Source: Todiramphus chloris collaris (taxonomy: Eukaryota > Chordata > Aves > Coraciiformes > Alcedinidae). Taken from it: a DNA stretch of 64,000 nucleotides. Positions 21,989 to 36,300 of this stretch are shown here, in pieces. A program made the position numbers and the translations under genes. The stretch lies in assembly GCA_025345505.1 (NCBI GenBank), contig JANVCC010000018.1:39109242-39173241 (forward strand). The letters are read 5' to 3'. The stretch's first letter is position 1, and every line of letters begins with the position of its first letter. The notes under the pieces were generated by a model. It did not search any database. It was not told where the DNA came from and saw only the letters and a program-made list of their open reading frames with translations.

Positions 21989-24900
21989 CATCAGCAGTTA
22001 AAATCGCAATTGCTGTTCTCACTCCATGCCCAGCGGAGATGAGATCTCATTGCCAGCAGAGATCTGGGTCACCACCAGGAAGCTGGAGTTATCCCAGCCC
22101 CATCTTCTAGGTAATGATCCCAGAAGGGGAAACAATTCTGTGGCAAGGTTGCATCCAACAGGATCCTGGGTGTAAAACAAAAACACCCACCAGCAGTTTC
22201 TTTGCTGCCTGGCGATACCATCTGATTGAAAAAGAAAAAACAAAACAAAACACAAAACAAGAACTATATCGCATACCGACTTGCATGCAAACTACTTTGC
22301 AGAGTTTGTTGTAAATGCAAGGTTCAGATTGTAGTGTCTGAAGAGCTGGCAAATGCATCTCGATTGCCAAAGTCTGCCTGCTGAATCCCAGTCTAAGAAG
22401 TATTTGTTTGCCTATCCTGTACTTGAAAAATGAAAACTCAAACACGGGGGGGAGAAAGAAGCAAGACAGACAATGAAGTATCCATTATAAACCTATGATG
22501 TTGGTGAAAAATAAATGTGCCCAGCCTCCACGCAATTAAGTAGCTGATACCTATGCAGGCGCAGGACTGAAAACTGAACCAGCTTTCCAATTTCTGCGAA
22601 CCAAAGCTTTTGCAATCTTCCCGTACAGCATTTCCTTATTTATGTCTGATGGTACTGGAGTTCAGCTTTTGGAGAAACACAAGTGGCGAACCTAGAAAGT
22701 GAAATGCGGTATTATTTACGGAACACGAGAGCACGCCGGCTGCAAGAATTTGTAGCCACACGCATCCCAGCCCTGTTCCTCAGTCCAACACCCACTCCTG
22801 AAATCCTGTACCAACTAGATTAACCGATGCGCACATGCTTGCACTCTCGTGGAAACAATAGTCTCTTTCAGTCCGCACAATCTTCTGAAGAACCAGGCAA
22901 AAACGTCATGGGAAAAGTTAGGAAATATCTGCAGAAAACAGTCTACGAGATGAAAGGCAGAACGAGTCTTTTAACTTCTACGAAGTACATAACATGGAGG
23001 CGAAACGCACGGCTTTGTTACCTAGCCACTTCTGCCACGGGGCTTGTTTTATTTTTCTTTCCCAGGATGGAAAAGGGGGTTTAAACAACTTTAGAAAATA
23101 AAACACTTCAGTGGTAGAACAGCTCCCTTACAAAACGCTATGGGCAAAATCCATCTCGGGGAGCTGTCGGCAGATCTGGGAGCAGATACCCGCTCCCCTT
23201 ACACGCAGGGATCTCGGCAGGCAGGATGAGCCCTCCTGTCCCCAGTGCACAGTGCTCCTCCCTCCGCTCCCCTCCCAAACAACGCTCAGCTGCTGTGGAA
23301 GGCATAACACTACTTTCTAATTAATCTAGCACAAGGCTTGAGCTTGCCTCAGGGTTAAGCTAAACATCTTCTGCCTTTAAACCACTACGGCAGAAGTAAC
23401 TATAGAGAAAAGCACTCTGGCATAAGGCTAGGGAATTGAGGACAGAAAAGGAGCTGCAACAGACCCACCCCTGACCTCTCGGAATTTCACCTCCAGAGGA
23501 CTCAAAAATAAGAAACCGAAATTTTAATCAGCAGGGAAATGGAGCAGGGAGACTCATTATATTAACATTATGGTTGGGAATACCACACAAAAGGCATTAT
23601 GGAGTTGTACCATCCACCCTCTGTTTCAAACTGTAGGTCTCAAAAAAAAAAAAAAAGATCAAAAAGCTATCAGGAAAAAATTCCCCCCTGCTATCAGGAC
23701 AATACTAAGCACTCAGAGACATTTTAAATTAACAGTTCTACAAATCCGTGTTTCTACTCTCACAAGGGGCTACATAACCCCTGCAGGAAACAAATGTTCC
23801 CATATCAAAGCAGATTTTCTTTGCGTGCCCTCATGCTATTATGTTTTAATTGCTGGTATGCACCTTCCTACAGGATTGCTTATGTTAAGGGAAATATTGG
23901 CATTACCTCTGCAAAAAAAACCACCCCACCAACTCCTGGTCTGCACAGACGTCGACAAGGTTCACAGCAGCAATCGTGGCTTGAACTCTGCCTTGCGCCC
24001 TGTGACCACTGGCACCTTACCTCTCGCATGCTTCCTCTCAACTCACGCTCGCTCTCGGCAGGATTGTACTAAGCAGTTTGTCTAAACCCGACGGTAAGTA
24101 TTTTTCAAACTGTAGGAGTGACTCAAACTATAATTTGATGCGTCTGATTGCACAGACACCATATGAGAATGTGAGAGCTGATCACAGAAGAATACAAGTT
24201 GCTTTCCAATTTCACAGCTCCAAGAGTCAAAGAGGGTGCGCAGGACCCTGATACATACCAGATGTTTTAAAGTAAGGTGGAAAAACTGGTGTGGACATAT
24301 CTGTCCATCGTGAAAGCTTCCCGACAGCTACCAACTGGCCATACTGCAGCGAGCAGACTTGCTCTGCCTGTGAAAGATTACAAGCCTAATGGAATGGGAG
24401 TATTCACAGCTTTCACGCACATGTATAATCCTGCTCTCAATCCTGCTCGCTTTTCCTGAAAATAAATTTCACAAGTCCATCAGTATGACGCGAGAAAGCC
24501 TCAAAACAGAACTCATTTTGTTACATATATTCTTATACCTATTTAAGAAAAATGGATTTTTTTTAAAGAAAAAAAAGTTTGGAGTGGAGCACATTCGTGT
24601 TTTCACCAAGTTCCACATTCAACCCAAGAGCAAAAAATTTTTCGCATGTTTTGTAGCAAGTCTTGAGTCAGCTGCCTTCAGAAATTTTGTTCAGAATTTG
24701 TGTTTGGATTTCAAAAATAAATAAAAAAAAAAAAAAGCTTTCACCTCAGCTCCCAGGGGTCTCGGTCACTACGAGCACTGCACTAGGCTCTCCACAAATG
24801 CGTAAGGAGACTGCACATCTCTGTCCTGAAAAGCCAAGTTTCGTCTTGCAGTTATGAGACTGGAGGCTGTTTCCTTTTCTTTTTCAAAAAATGGGAGGCT

Positions 24901-27900
24901 TTGTCATGAAAACAAGGCGGGGGGGGGGGGGAAAAAAAAAAAAACAGCCCTGCAGAAAAGTGCTGTTTCTGAGGCACAGGAATATGTACCTATCATTTAC
25001 ATTGGGCCCCTGAGCGAAACTCATTGAAGAGACCAAAGTCTTTCCATGGACTTGGGATGCTATCTGCAGGGTCTGAAATACTGACGAGACAGGACATCAC
25101 TGTCTTTGACTGCGTGGCATGGGGGTGGATGAAGGCAAGACTCCTCCATTAGCCATCAAAGCCCAAGTGCTGCTGGCAGCACTCTGGTACCACGAGCACA
25201 CACACTCACAAGAGCTTTCGGATGGTACAGCGATACAACTCCCTTAACACGAAGACTTTGATAATTTTCTTGCTGGTGGCTTTGCAGGTCCTATTTCTAC
25301 AGGGCATGTTGGTTCAAAGAGCACCACAGGACATGCATGAAAGGAGTATCTAGGGCCAGGGCCAGGTAAACACACACACAGGTGAAGGAAGCTGAGGGCT
25401 GGGATCTCACAAGCCTTCTGCATCCAACCCAAAGCAACTTCTTCACTGAATGCTGCCTCAATTCTTTTTCTACATCGTGTTTGAGATCAGAAAAGGAGGT
25501 TTTGGAGATTTACCTAGGGTTTCCAAGGTGGCAAGATTATTGCTCTGTAAGGATAAGAATAAATGAACTGCACATTTTCTGAACATCACCTTCTGTTCTT
25601 ACTGAGTACTTCAGTTACTGGATCCAGCTGCACCTCCTTGACCTTCAAGGCATCAGTTAACGTTGCTAGGTCTGATTTCCAAGTCTCCAGCTCCAAGTCT
25701 CTTTGAGGAAAGAAAAGGTTGGATGCTATTAGCCCTATGAGGAAACTCGCATTTAGTCTATAACCATGGGCTCCTGAAACACAGCTGTTAAGTGCAAATC
25801 TCAGTTTCTGAAATTTTCTTTCTGTTGCCTCATTATCTTTAGTACATCCCAGCAGAAACCAGAGTCCCTGCAGGCAGAGGGAGGAAGTCTTTATGCTTTC
25901 AGCTGCATCTAATGCTAGCTAGTCAACCAGATGCAAAATGCAGCATCAACCTGATGTTTCACTTCAAAGTCTCAAAATTCTTCTCTTACTGCTAGGGAAT
26001 AGGTGCTTGTGGTTTGAGATACCCCTGAGGAAATGGAAACTCACAGCCAATACTTCAGATTACTTCCCAACACTGCTGGACTGCCTTCAAAAGAAAAACA
26101 ACCAGAAGATGTCACACACACAAAATGGCTTAAACCAAGATACCTAGAAAACGCTCTGTAATGAACAAAAAGTTAAGTGTAATTAATTGAAATGAAGGCT
26201 GACGCTCCCAGTGAGTCATCATTTTAATCTGAAGAGCGGGACACGATCCCTAAGAAGTAGCTCTGGCCAAGATATTCTGACCATTAAATTTAATCCTGCA
26301 GGTGCTGACTTCATGTCATTGTTGTCTTCCAGCCAGACCATTCCAGTCAAGCAGCCTTTAATATTTTCAGCAGAATCCACAGACTGAAACTCCACGTTTT
26401 AAGTATAGTCATGTACAGAAAAAAAAAAAAAAGAAAAAAAATTAAATTCAGCTTACCAATGAAGAACAAAAATGCCATCTCAATGAGCATAAAGTCTTAG
26501 AAACATAACTCTAATCCCTCACTTGCTAAGAAATCTCTTTCAAAGAAATGTTTATGTTAAAATTTAAAGTTATGTTCAACATTAATCTTAGGGAATTTTA
26601 CAACAGAACGACCAATTTTAAAAGGATTCTACAGTTTTAATGAATTCCTAGAACCCATAGACAGAAATTAAATGGGGGGGGACCTACAGTGTTGGCTAGA
26701 CATATTTCAATATTTGTTACCATAGAAACAAGCCAGTAGATTTAGGTTTTGGAGTTATCCTTGCTATAAAATATTAAACTTCTTACAGTTTTTGCATATG
26801 TATATTATGGCAAGAACACTGACAATCCTGATAAAGCTCAAAGCATCTTAATTATTTAACAGGATTTTAGCTTTTTCTTCTTTTCCTTTTTTTTTTTTTT
26901 TAAACAGAGTATCTTGTAATTATTTTTTTTTTTCCTTTAATAGGCTGTATTTTAAAATCTTCCAATACTTCCAGAATACCAAAGAGACACTTCTAGCTGA
27001 CAGAATAAGATACAGGAGATGCACAGGAGATAAAGACTTATTTTTCAACGACGCTGGGAAGAAGTGGTAGATAAAAGGAACACAAACATATTCTGATAAA
27101 GAAGATTTAACAGTAATGATAAAAATTATAGCAATTAGCAACTGTGATAGTTAGAAGTACATTAAATGTTGTATTTAATTTGAAAAAAGAGTTCATACTT
27201 CAGATTTGGTGGTTTTGTTTTCAACTCTAGCAATGCAGAAATGCTGAAGTACAGAATTTAAGTGATTGAGATAACATCTCGACACTTCAACGCTATCAAA
27301 TACTTCTGGCAGAAGCCTGAGAAACTAAACAAATGCATTGTCCTTTCATGTTTCAGAAAAGCATTGACAGTTGTGTTCAATCCACAGTGCAACCAGCACG
27401 CTAAAGGATCAGCAATTCAAATGAAGAGGAAGGGCAGATGTTTACTCCAACAAGATCCTTCAAAACGGAAGGAGAAAAACCTTGTTTGGAGAACTTGACT
27501 GGTAGAGGGGACTGACAGCTCAGCTTGCCATCCAGAGGAGTCCTGAACAGCATTTGTTGTTAGGATGTGAGCTCAGCCAGGAACAGTGAGGAAAATCAAC
27601 AGCCGAGCAAGTCCAAGCTCACTGTGGTAGGGACTGGATGCGTGCAAGTGACTTTGACCCTGATTTCACAGCCAAAACCAGTTACATGTCACAGCCCTTG
27701 TTTTCTGTTTAGATTCAATAAAATGTATTTACTGGAGGCTCAACATGAGGCTTCCACATGATGAAAAAAATTAAAATCTTACAAATACAAGCCACAAACA
27801 CCACAGTTCTTTCAATACTATATTCCAGAACTGAAGGGGACCAGGAAAAACACCAACAGCAAAGCAAATCATTAGAAAAATCAAAGAAAAAAACCTGAGC

Positions 27901-28116
27901 GAGACTGAAACACTCTCTTCTTCCAAGAATTAAACAATACTTTTTATGAAGTGTAAAGATGAGCAGTGGGACTACCATTCCTTAATGCTTCTGAGGTCAG
28001 TCCTTTAACACAGGTTCTCAAATAGCCAATTAAAGTACACAGCCTTCACACTCACATACGTACCATCATCTTTAAAAAAGCCCAATAGTTCAAGCCTTTG
28101 GAAAAAAAAAAAGGGG
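21989..28116. other. Non-coding, no gene recognised
   Basis: AT-rich with several simple tracts: A-run 23641-23655, G13A13 at 24919-24944, A-rich 26420-26445, T-rich 26887-26937. The largest plus-strand frame (23570-24085) starts next to an A-run and has no domain. No LINE or LTR pieces recognised. Short palindrome AGTGCTGC-TG-GCAGCACT lies near 25166. Confidence 0.6.
24919..24944 (+). repeat. Poly-G/poly-A junction
   Basis: Thirteen G followed directly by thirteen A. Homopolymer junctions of this kind are prone to length errors in assembly. Similar poly-G tracts occur near 28266 and 34090. Confidence 0.85.
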
Positions 28117-28216
28117 NNNNNNNNNNNNNNNNNNNNNNNNNNNNNNNNNNNNNNNNNNNNNNNNNNNNNNNNNNNNNNNNNNNNNNNNNNNNNNNNNNNN
28201 NNNNNNNNNNNNNNNN
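28117..28216. other. Assembly gap (100 N)
   Basis: Exactly 100 N, a conventional placeholder length for an unsized gap. It is flanked by A-run plus GGGG on the left and A-rich DNA on the right, so the break is probably due to simple sequence. Open frames drawn across it are artefacts. Confidence 0.98.
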
Positions 28217-29689
28217 ATAAAAAAAAACACAAAATAGAAACAAAGAGACAAAAAAGAAGCGGGGAGGGGGGGGGGGAATTTATTCTTGAAGACTTATAAC
28301 TAATGGAAAATATTTAACACTTTAAAAGACAAAAATGGTAAGACAGCTTAATTTTAAATGAGTAAGAATTTAAATGTCACTTCCTGCATGTGACATCGAT
28401 TTGAAGAACCTTGCATTTTTGTTTTCTTTGGTGTGGTTAACGGTGGAATCTTTGTAGAGTACATTTCTATGGCATTTACTGTTGCATGTTTATGTTTGGC
28501 AACTGCTTGGAGTAATTCTGAACACAAAGAAAAGCACAAAGCGATGTTTCCTCTGTAAAGAGAGAGGTATCTAAAAAGCAGCATGCTGCTAAGGCTTTCA
28601 AAGAAAGACTGGACAAAAACTATCCCAACACTCAAGGGAAAAATGCACAATTTCCTTTCAGTGACAGCTGCAGCGTTACAACTAATTTATCTGAGCGGTT
28701 ACATACCTACGTTGAAGGCAGCGCAACACTACACAGTGTAGAGAATTTACCCCCAGGAGCCCACAAAGGGCACCACCATCAACCTGCAGTTGAGAGGTGG
28801 GAAGTTAAGCAGATGTCCTGGAACGACAAGAGATGCAGGCAGGCACACGTTGTCAAAGACACGGCACTGCGTACAGAGCTATAAAGCCCCTCGACACATC
28901 CTCTCGTAGGCTCTGCGGGGCAGGTTTGTCTCTCGGGGAGCTGTACAATGCCAGACACTGGGCTCTGGGTCTTTCATTCCCAACTGTTGCTGCAGGTGTC
29001 AACACCTCAGCATGTCCCTGCGTCCTTCTCACCAAGCGTTTTTATGTTCGAAGCATCACTTATGAAACACGATGTAGCCTTTATAGAGTTTTCTGTGGAA
29101 TTCATATGTACACATAAAATAAAGCAGACAGGAGTCTATGTACGTGCTGCAGGTCTATCTTGGGAACAAGAGAGCTATCATTCCATCAGACCACTCAGCT
29201 GATAGACACCTCTCCAGTACTTCTCCAAAACTCCACCCTGAGAAACGCAGGCACGCAGCGATGGCTTTTAAATCATTGGACAAACACCTCTCCACCTTAA
29301 CTGACAGTTTGTGGCACCACTAGGGATGGCTTGGGTTGCCCTCCTGGGGTGGCAGAACAGTACAGGGCCAGTGCCCCGTCACCCCATGCCGGGACTCGGA
29401 ACAAGGGCACCCCAGCACGAGGTGGCAAGAAGAAAGGGGAGACAGCAAAACACTTGCACCAGCGCTCCTAAGCAAGACAAAGGTGCGCTCACATTCTGGA
29501 TAACATACTCCATTTGGTCTGCTTAAAACATATCCTTCAGAAAACACACTGGGAAGACAAAAACAGGAGACTGTGTTTCTTTATCTCATATACGAGAAGA
29601 AAATAAATTTCAACCAAGTAAAAACTCAATACCTTTAAAATAAAACACTCTCTATACAACACGCTATTTACCCAATATTAATTCATTTC
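28217..29689. other. Non-coding, no gene recognised
   Basis: A-rich then a G-run (about 28261-28277), followed by AT-rich sequence. 28830-29530 is slightly richer in GC with small overlapping frames on both strands and no domain. Nothing else seen. Confidence 0.6.
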
Positions 29690-29935
29690 CCTTTATACCA
29701 GTGAGACCAGGAGTCCAGCTGGATTCAAAAAGGGACTGGACATGAGCTTCCCATCCCAGCAAGACTTTGGAAAAGAACATAAACATCTCACGCTCCAGTC
29801 TCAACCCCATAATTAAAGGGTTAAAGCCACCATAGGCTGTCAGGATGTTGTATTTGCCATTCAAGGTGGGGCAGGAGAACTGCTTCTTCCTCTGGAGCAT
29901 CTTGTTGCTGGTCACCAAAATAAAGAGAGGAAATT
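29690..29935 (+). mobile_element. Possible ancient CR1/L3-like LINE 3' remnant
   Basis: The plus strand reads CTGGATTCAAAAAGGGACTGG, later CTTCTTCCTCTGGAGCATCTTG and TTGCTGGTCACC. From memory, phrases such as GATTCAAAAAGGGACTGGA and GAGCATCTGGTGCTGGCCAC recur in the 3' part of old amniote CR1/L3-type elements. The match is partial and diverged. The opposite strand holds an open frame of about 100 codons, which I regard as a by-product. It could instead be unique DNA. Confidence 0.3.
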
Positions 29936-32109
29936 GAGGTATACGGATGGGGATCTGAACTGGCACAGAAATACATGCAACTCTTCTAATATTGGAAGAT
30001 TAACATGCAAGAGAGTTGATGAATGGGAAGGATTAAATATAGAACCAAAAAAATAAGTGAAATGATTAATAGCTAGGAAAAGGAACTGATGATTTATGGA
30101 AGAGAAAATTAGTAGGATTTAGGAAACTGAAGGAAATAAGCAGCAAGTGAGCTGCAGGGTGGAACCATCTGGTGCATACACGCCATGGGAGTACAGGGCA
30201 CGTGCCTCCACCTTCGGCTGCCCCTCTCCCCTTCTCCCAGCCTTGGTGTGTGCAGAGCAGACACGGTTGAAAAAGGCAGTGTTTAGAGGTTACTGGCTGA
30301 AAATAGGCAACTTTAAAAACAGCAAGCTGCAATCAGTTTTAAGTAATATCCTATAATCTGAAACAAAAGCAACTGGTCTCTTCACTCGATTAAACGCTTC
30401 CATGTGGTCTCACAGCGGGCTGGTAGCACTGTCATGCTCATGTCCTCATATTCCACTGCTTTCTAGAAATTTCTAAAAATAAAGGGAAACTTGTTTAAAC
30501 ACTGTTTTCATGTATTTTAAGAAGGGATAAGTAAGAATGGAAATGGAAGGCATTTTTAGCATATTTATTTTTAATTTTAGGGTTATAACATCTCAACCCA
30601 GTAACCCAGGCTTTTGGTCCTACTCTTCTTTGCTTTGCAACTATTAAAAGAGAACTCTTCTGCAGTCAGCGTACAATCACCAGGCACCCCAAAGCAGCAC
30701 AGACCTGAGCAATAACTCAGCATCTTAAAGTCTATTATGACCAGTCATTTGTTCAATGTCTTCAATCCATTTGCTCTTCTGAGGTATAAACAAAAATAAA
30801 AACAGATATGCTGCAAAACTGCAAAAGCACTTCACATTTTAGCATATCTGCTTGATTTTTTTTTTTTTAAATTTAATGCCATTTTTAAATGACTTACAAA
30901 AATACTTTTTTCAGTTTAAAAAAAAAAAAAAAAAAGATACAACTGACTACATCCCCATGAATGAGGTACTGTTTGCATTAGAAACGAGCACCTGGATCAA
31001 TTCATGGGCATCCAGTGAAGCCTGTTGGTTTCCTTTCCAAACACTCAATTTACAAAAGACACCATGAAATCCCAGCCTGCGAGCAGCTTCACTATTAAAT
31101 ACAAAATCTCAGGGGTGGAAGTGACGATACGCAGGAGGAAGGGGGGCTGGCTGCTCACCGAAGTGGAGCCAAAGGCTCTGGCTCACAGCAGCTATGCACG
31201 GGAATGACTCCGCTCCCTCCTCCAGAGAGGTTCGTAAGACACTGAGGCAAATGCTTTTCATACTTTTCCGAAGGGCCAGGATGAAATACCGGACTGAAGA
31301 CTCATTAAGAAACAATTTTGTGCTATCTTGGAGAGATGTTGCATTTCGTCACACAAGTCTTTATAGGGGCTCATCCCCTTTACAGTCAAGTACTTTCTGC
31401 ACGGGGTAAACAGCAGCTGGATTCACACAGCCAGTCAGCCAGGAAAGAAGTGGTCTGAGACTGTGGGGAAGCAGTAGCATTTTTCAGTTTGAGCACTGTC
31501 ACCTTATTAAACAAAATACCCAATATTTCAGTGGGGACCCTTCCCACCACCCTTTGTTTCACTCAGTCCAGCTCCCACACATCCAAGGCAGAAGTCTCCT
31601 ATCCTTCATTACCCAGAGAATAGGACAAGCTCAGAGGAGCTGTCACTGTGTCACCAACATACCCTGGAGGGCTTCAAGCTCTGTAAGAGGGCCGAGATAA
31701 AACTCACCACCATTTATGCAGCTTTCTGTGCCTGTCACTCCCATCTCACGGTGCCTTGCAGCTTCTAAATTTTGCACTGTCCTCTCTCACCCTTTGTCTT
31801 CCAGTAGGAATTTTCTTTTGGACATGAGGACACTTAACACTATTTCAGGACTTCAGGAACTCCTCCTGCTCCACTGAAGGAAGAGCTGCGTAAACTTCAG
31901 GGTCAGGCTTTAAGGGACACATTACCTTGATGAATTTTTCTTGCCAAGGTCCAGTTTTACTCATTAGCCCTCTTTTCATTCAGCGTGAGTACGAAGAACT
32001 CTATACTTTTTTCCCCTATAGAAAGACTAAGATCTAGGGGAATAGCACATGTCACCTGATGTGATGAAACTCCATATGAAGAGCGGGAATAAATTTTTTT
32101 GAGAACCTG

Positions 32110-32128
32110 ATATATATATATATATATA
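32110..32128. repeat. (TA)n microsatellite
   Basis: Nineteen bases of alternating T and A. Likely polymorphic in length. Confidence 0.9.
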
Positions 32129-34089
32129 AAAGAATTAACACACAATCCTCAAGTTTCAAGAAACGCACCATTTGCAGCTTAATGCTGTAGGCTACAAAAG
32201 AGTGTATTTTCCACTCAGTAGTGCTACACAGTCTCCTTATTAACTTCAACTCCCTTATTTGATCGAATGGGAATCTGTTGTTCTAAACAAAATATATAAG
32301 GCGTATAAGCTATCAAGCACTTAAATGAAACTAAGAAGAGAAATCAGAATAGGTATAACACATTTCACAAAAAGGCAGCTGCAACAACAATTTAAGTGGC
32401 CAAGAGATGAAGCAATAGCAGATTGGAAGCAATTAACATATAATATTCAAGAAATACTAAATCCATACTGAAGAGTCAACGGAGTATTCACACAAGACAT
32501 GGTGCTGAAAAGTAGATACTCTGTGTAGCCAGCAACAAAGTATTTCAAACGTAGCAATCAAAACAGAGGAGACCAGGAACACCACCCGGAGAGCGGCAGA
32601 ACAGCGGTGCTGGCAGTGTAGGCAGGGAGGGACAGGGCACAAGCCACCGTGCATCACCCGCACCACCAGAACAGGAGGCAACAGCTACACACAGCCCTTC
32701 AGCTCTGCCCAGGTGGCAACAGCATCTGTTTGCTGACAGCCTGATGGGTACTTATTTACTTTGGCTACCTTCCTCCTGAAGAAACACCTCTCAGTAAAAT
32801 AAGAACCACAACCTGTACAACCAGCAGAATCACCGTGTCTCACCAGTGCCCACTCTCACCCTGGGCAGCCAACTTCATCCTCTAGGTTTGTCTTAACCAA
32901 AGCAGGCACCAACACTGACTTCTATTCTGGCATCTCCTGAGGTCACCCTCCTTCTCACGAGCTTTCTTCAAAATGGGACATCATAGTCCAGCTCCCTTCC
33001 ATGCCCAGACCAGCACCATCCCCTCTGGTTCCTACCAGAATCAAGCACATTTTTAGCCAGAATTCAGACCTAACTCCACAAGTTTACTTCTTCCAAAGCA
33101 CAGAGGAATAACTCAGGCATATGGATGAATTTTATGTGGGCTCTAGAAACCAACTTTTACTTCAACAAGTACCAGATGTGTGCAGCCAGACAAAACAGCA
33201 GTCCTTTACATGGTCTATCCTTTCTTTTGGCTGATACAGAAGGGCACACAGTACGTACTCCTTGGACATCATTTGCTGGTCCAGAATCACAAGACTAATT
33301 CTTTATGAGAGGGACCAACACAATCTGCCCTACACTTGCTGCAACAAGCCCCCCGGGCTCAAGTGAGACCTTTTACTACAGAACCACACGTCACAGTTCC
33401 TCTCCGGACTTCTACAATTGTTTACATGTTGTCCCAGAGCCTCTCTGAGCTGGAGACTCCCTGTTCACGCTGCAAAGGAAAAGTAAGGAGCTCACCAACC
33501 GCATCTGAAAGAGACAGCAAGAAGCCTGATGATAATAAACTGCCAGGGTTCTCTGTCTCAACTTTAGGTAGAACTTCAAGATGACAAAAAAAACCATCTG
33601 TCCCATCAGAGATGCTAAGAGAGCCTTTTCCTTTCTTTCTCTCCTATGTTAATATTTCAAGATAATTAAATTATTCCATTTTTTTAAAAACTGAATCGTC
33701 ACAGGCTTTAAAGTACCACCACGCTTACAGTGTCAGGCCTGGCAAACGCCGACGAAAACAGCTGATGAATTTCAGATATTTTTGGTTTGTTGTTCTTATG
33801 TTGAAACCTGAAAACACTGGCATGTGATTGCTATTCTCAGATGATAAAGGCTGTTGCTATCACAGCCCTGAAATACTGCAGGGGTCGCGCACAATGTGCA
33901 GAGCTCTATTACTTTATTGTACCAAGCCCACAAAGTTGTTTCCTGCAGAAAATCAATTCCTACATGGTAGCTATTACAGAACATTAATTTGCACAAGGAA
34001 AAAGTGTGTTCTCCCCTGACTTATAAAATTCTCTTTTAATATTACAGCCTTTTGTCTTCTTGGTAGGGATGAGGAATACCAAAAAAAAA

Positions 34090-34110
34090 GGGGGGGGGGT
34101 GGGGGGGGAG
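34090..34110 (+). repeat. Poly-G tract
   Basis: Ten G, one T, eight G, then AG, flanked by A-runs. G-quadruplex capable and assembly-error prone. Confidence 0.85.
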
Positions 34111-36300
34111 AAAAAAACAGTAATTTGAGGTAATGTGAGAAATCAGCTGATTTTTAACCAAGATATGCAGAGTTCTCTGGAAGGCAGGGATGCAGCTGGG
34201 CACCCCTACGGTCTACTCAGCGTGAGAGCTCTCTGCACCCCAGTTTCATTATCCAGCCCAAATATATGGAGTTAAATCCCAGAGGATGCGGAGGGGAACA
34301 GGCATGAAGGGGAAGCAGTCACAGGGGGGGGGAAGAGGTGAGGGTCTCCTTTCCCAGCAGGCTTTTGGTGGGAGGTCTGGACCAGGTAGACACCCAAAGG
34401 CAGCATCCCCCAGCCCAGGACATGCACCCAGGGAGGACGCAGGGACATGCACACGTGCACACCCAAACTGCAGCTCACCCTGCAAACCCAGCACATGCAG
34501 CTCCCAAGCACAAGTTCGTTTCTCGTAAGCTGATTAAAACCAACAGGTCTGTGCTGCTATTTACTGAAACGCTCTGGGTATTTTGCCTCTGCCTGTCTCG
34601 GTCTGTTTGCTTTGAAGAGCAGGCTGCAGGCATCCCAGAAAAGCCAGTTAGCCTAACACAGCTCTGGGCAACCCGTGGCCACTGGTGGCCTTCCCTCCAC
34701 CCCCACACACCCACGCAGGGGCTCTCCTGACCCAGTCCTCACCGGCTAACACTCCTCCCTCTCCAGAAGCACCCTGGTGCCTCCTCCCTCCCCTCTTTCA
34801 TCAGAGCAGACCTACGTCACACCACTCTGCTTAGTGCTTCTCCTCTCCAAAGCCAGCCATAAGGAGTAACTAATCCCCTCTAAGCCCTGGGAAGGCAGGT
34901 AGCCTCCATTTTACACACACAGAAATGGAAGAAGGGGTGAAGAAGTTCAGCCTGTTTCTTTCAGTAGATTCCTGAAGATCAAGCACTGGTAAGCATTTTA
35001 ACTTAAGCTCTTAGGCAATACAAGGTAACCTACCAAATAAAACTTAACAAGCAGGCACTGAACGTTTAGGATGTATTTGTTTACGTGACACACAAAGAAT
35101 TTACTCTGGGTGGTTTCTCTGGGTATGTTCATTGCTCTATAAGCCGGTGCACGCGCGCTTGTGGCTGTATCCTCTCCTCTCAGCTTAAGCTCATTTCAGC
35201 TGAAGAAATGACTGGAGGCAACAGGAACTATCCATGCAGTCTTGTGAGCTTCCTTCAGAAATCTTTGCATGAACTACATAAGCCACACTTCCCATTCTCC
35301 CAGTCTAAGAAAGGCAAGAGGACAAACAAAAGCTGGAGAATGACACTTGCAGAAACCATGCGGTAGCCAGCTGCAAACTTCTCCAGCACAGGAATCCACC
35401 AGCCCGCTGCCAGCGTCAGCACTGGACATCCCACTGATTACCTGCCCTCTGGGCTTTTCACACGCGTGGCTATTATGTAAGGTCAGACGGTCCAACACGT
35501 GCATTCCTCGAAGCGATGGGCTCCCTGGACTCTGTCCAGAGGATCAAGGAGAGCTTTGAGAGAACGCTGCTGCTTCGTCAGTTGTATCCTGTTTGGACAC
35601 TTTACACAGACGACCCTACTCTTCTAGGAGGTCAGAGACCTCAGTGGAATTAACTAATTAATTAATTAACACAGCAGAACTCCACTTGCATTACACTTTA
35701 CAGGAGAATGGTCTCCAGTACTCATGCTGATAGCCGTTATCCAGATGGAATATGAAAGTTGCTTTCAAAAGGCATAAGCCTTTTAAAACCACTTCATAAC
35801 AGTAAGATTTTAAAGTGACTTCAGTCACTGCTAACAACAGCATTTAAAGTGGGTGGCAATTCTGGTTCTAGCATACTTAAGCTTTGCAACAGAACAAAAC
35901 TATCATAAATTGGTTAAAAACCACAGCGATATGCAGTTGACACCCACGTATGTTATAGTGGTGCCCAAGAACAAACGATATGTGTATAATATATCTCAGT
36001 ATGCTCCAAGTATTATCACTGTTAAGAATAATGTAAAGTACTTAAAATCAAAAAAAAAGTTCTAATGCGGTTGAAAAAGGAAAATAAATGTAAGCCTCTC
36101 TTGCACACATACATATTCCTCTACATTCTCTATAAAACTGGTACTGTTTACTAAAACATTCTTTGTATAGATAGCAAAAGATCGAGAGATCATCAAGTAA
36201 GAGAATAAAAATGAAAGCATATTTATAACTCTGCTGTCCTCCAATCCTTTTTCCCTATGTTCTTACTGTAGTACATACACTTAAAAAGAAAAATAAACAT

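Larger units (their letters stand above)
29936..36300. other. Non-coding, no gene recognised
   Basis: AT-rich unique-looking DNA with simple tracts: A-run 30919-30935, (TA)n at 32110-32128, poly-G with one T at 34090-34110 and (TAAT)n at 35650-35670. 34250-34800 is moderately GC-rich with small overlapping frames, none with a domain. No splice chain or repeat family recognised. Confidence 0.6.

Noticed and set aside
23570-24085. 171-codon plus-strand frame
   Set aside because: Includes a Lys run from an A-tract; no recognisable family.
28005-28243. Frames crossing the first N gap
   Set aside because: Artefact of unknown bases between A-rich flanks.
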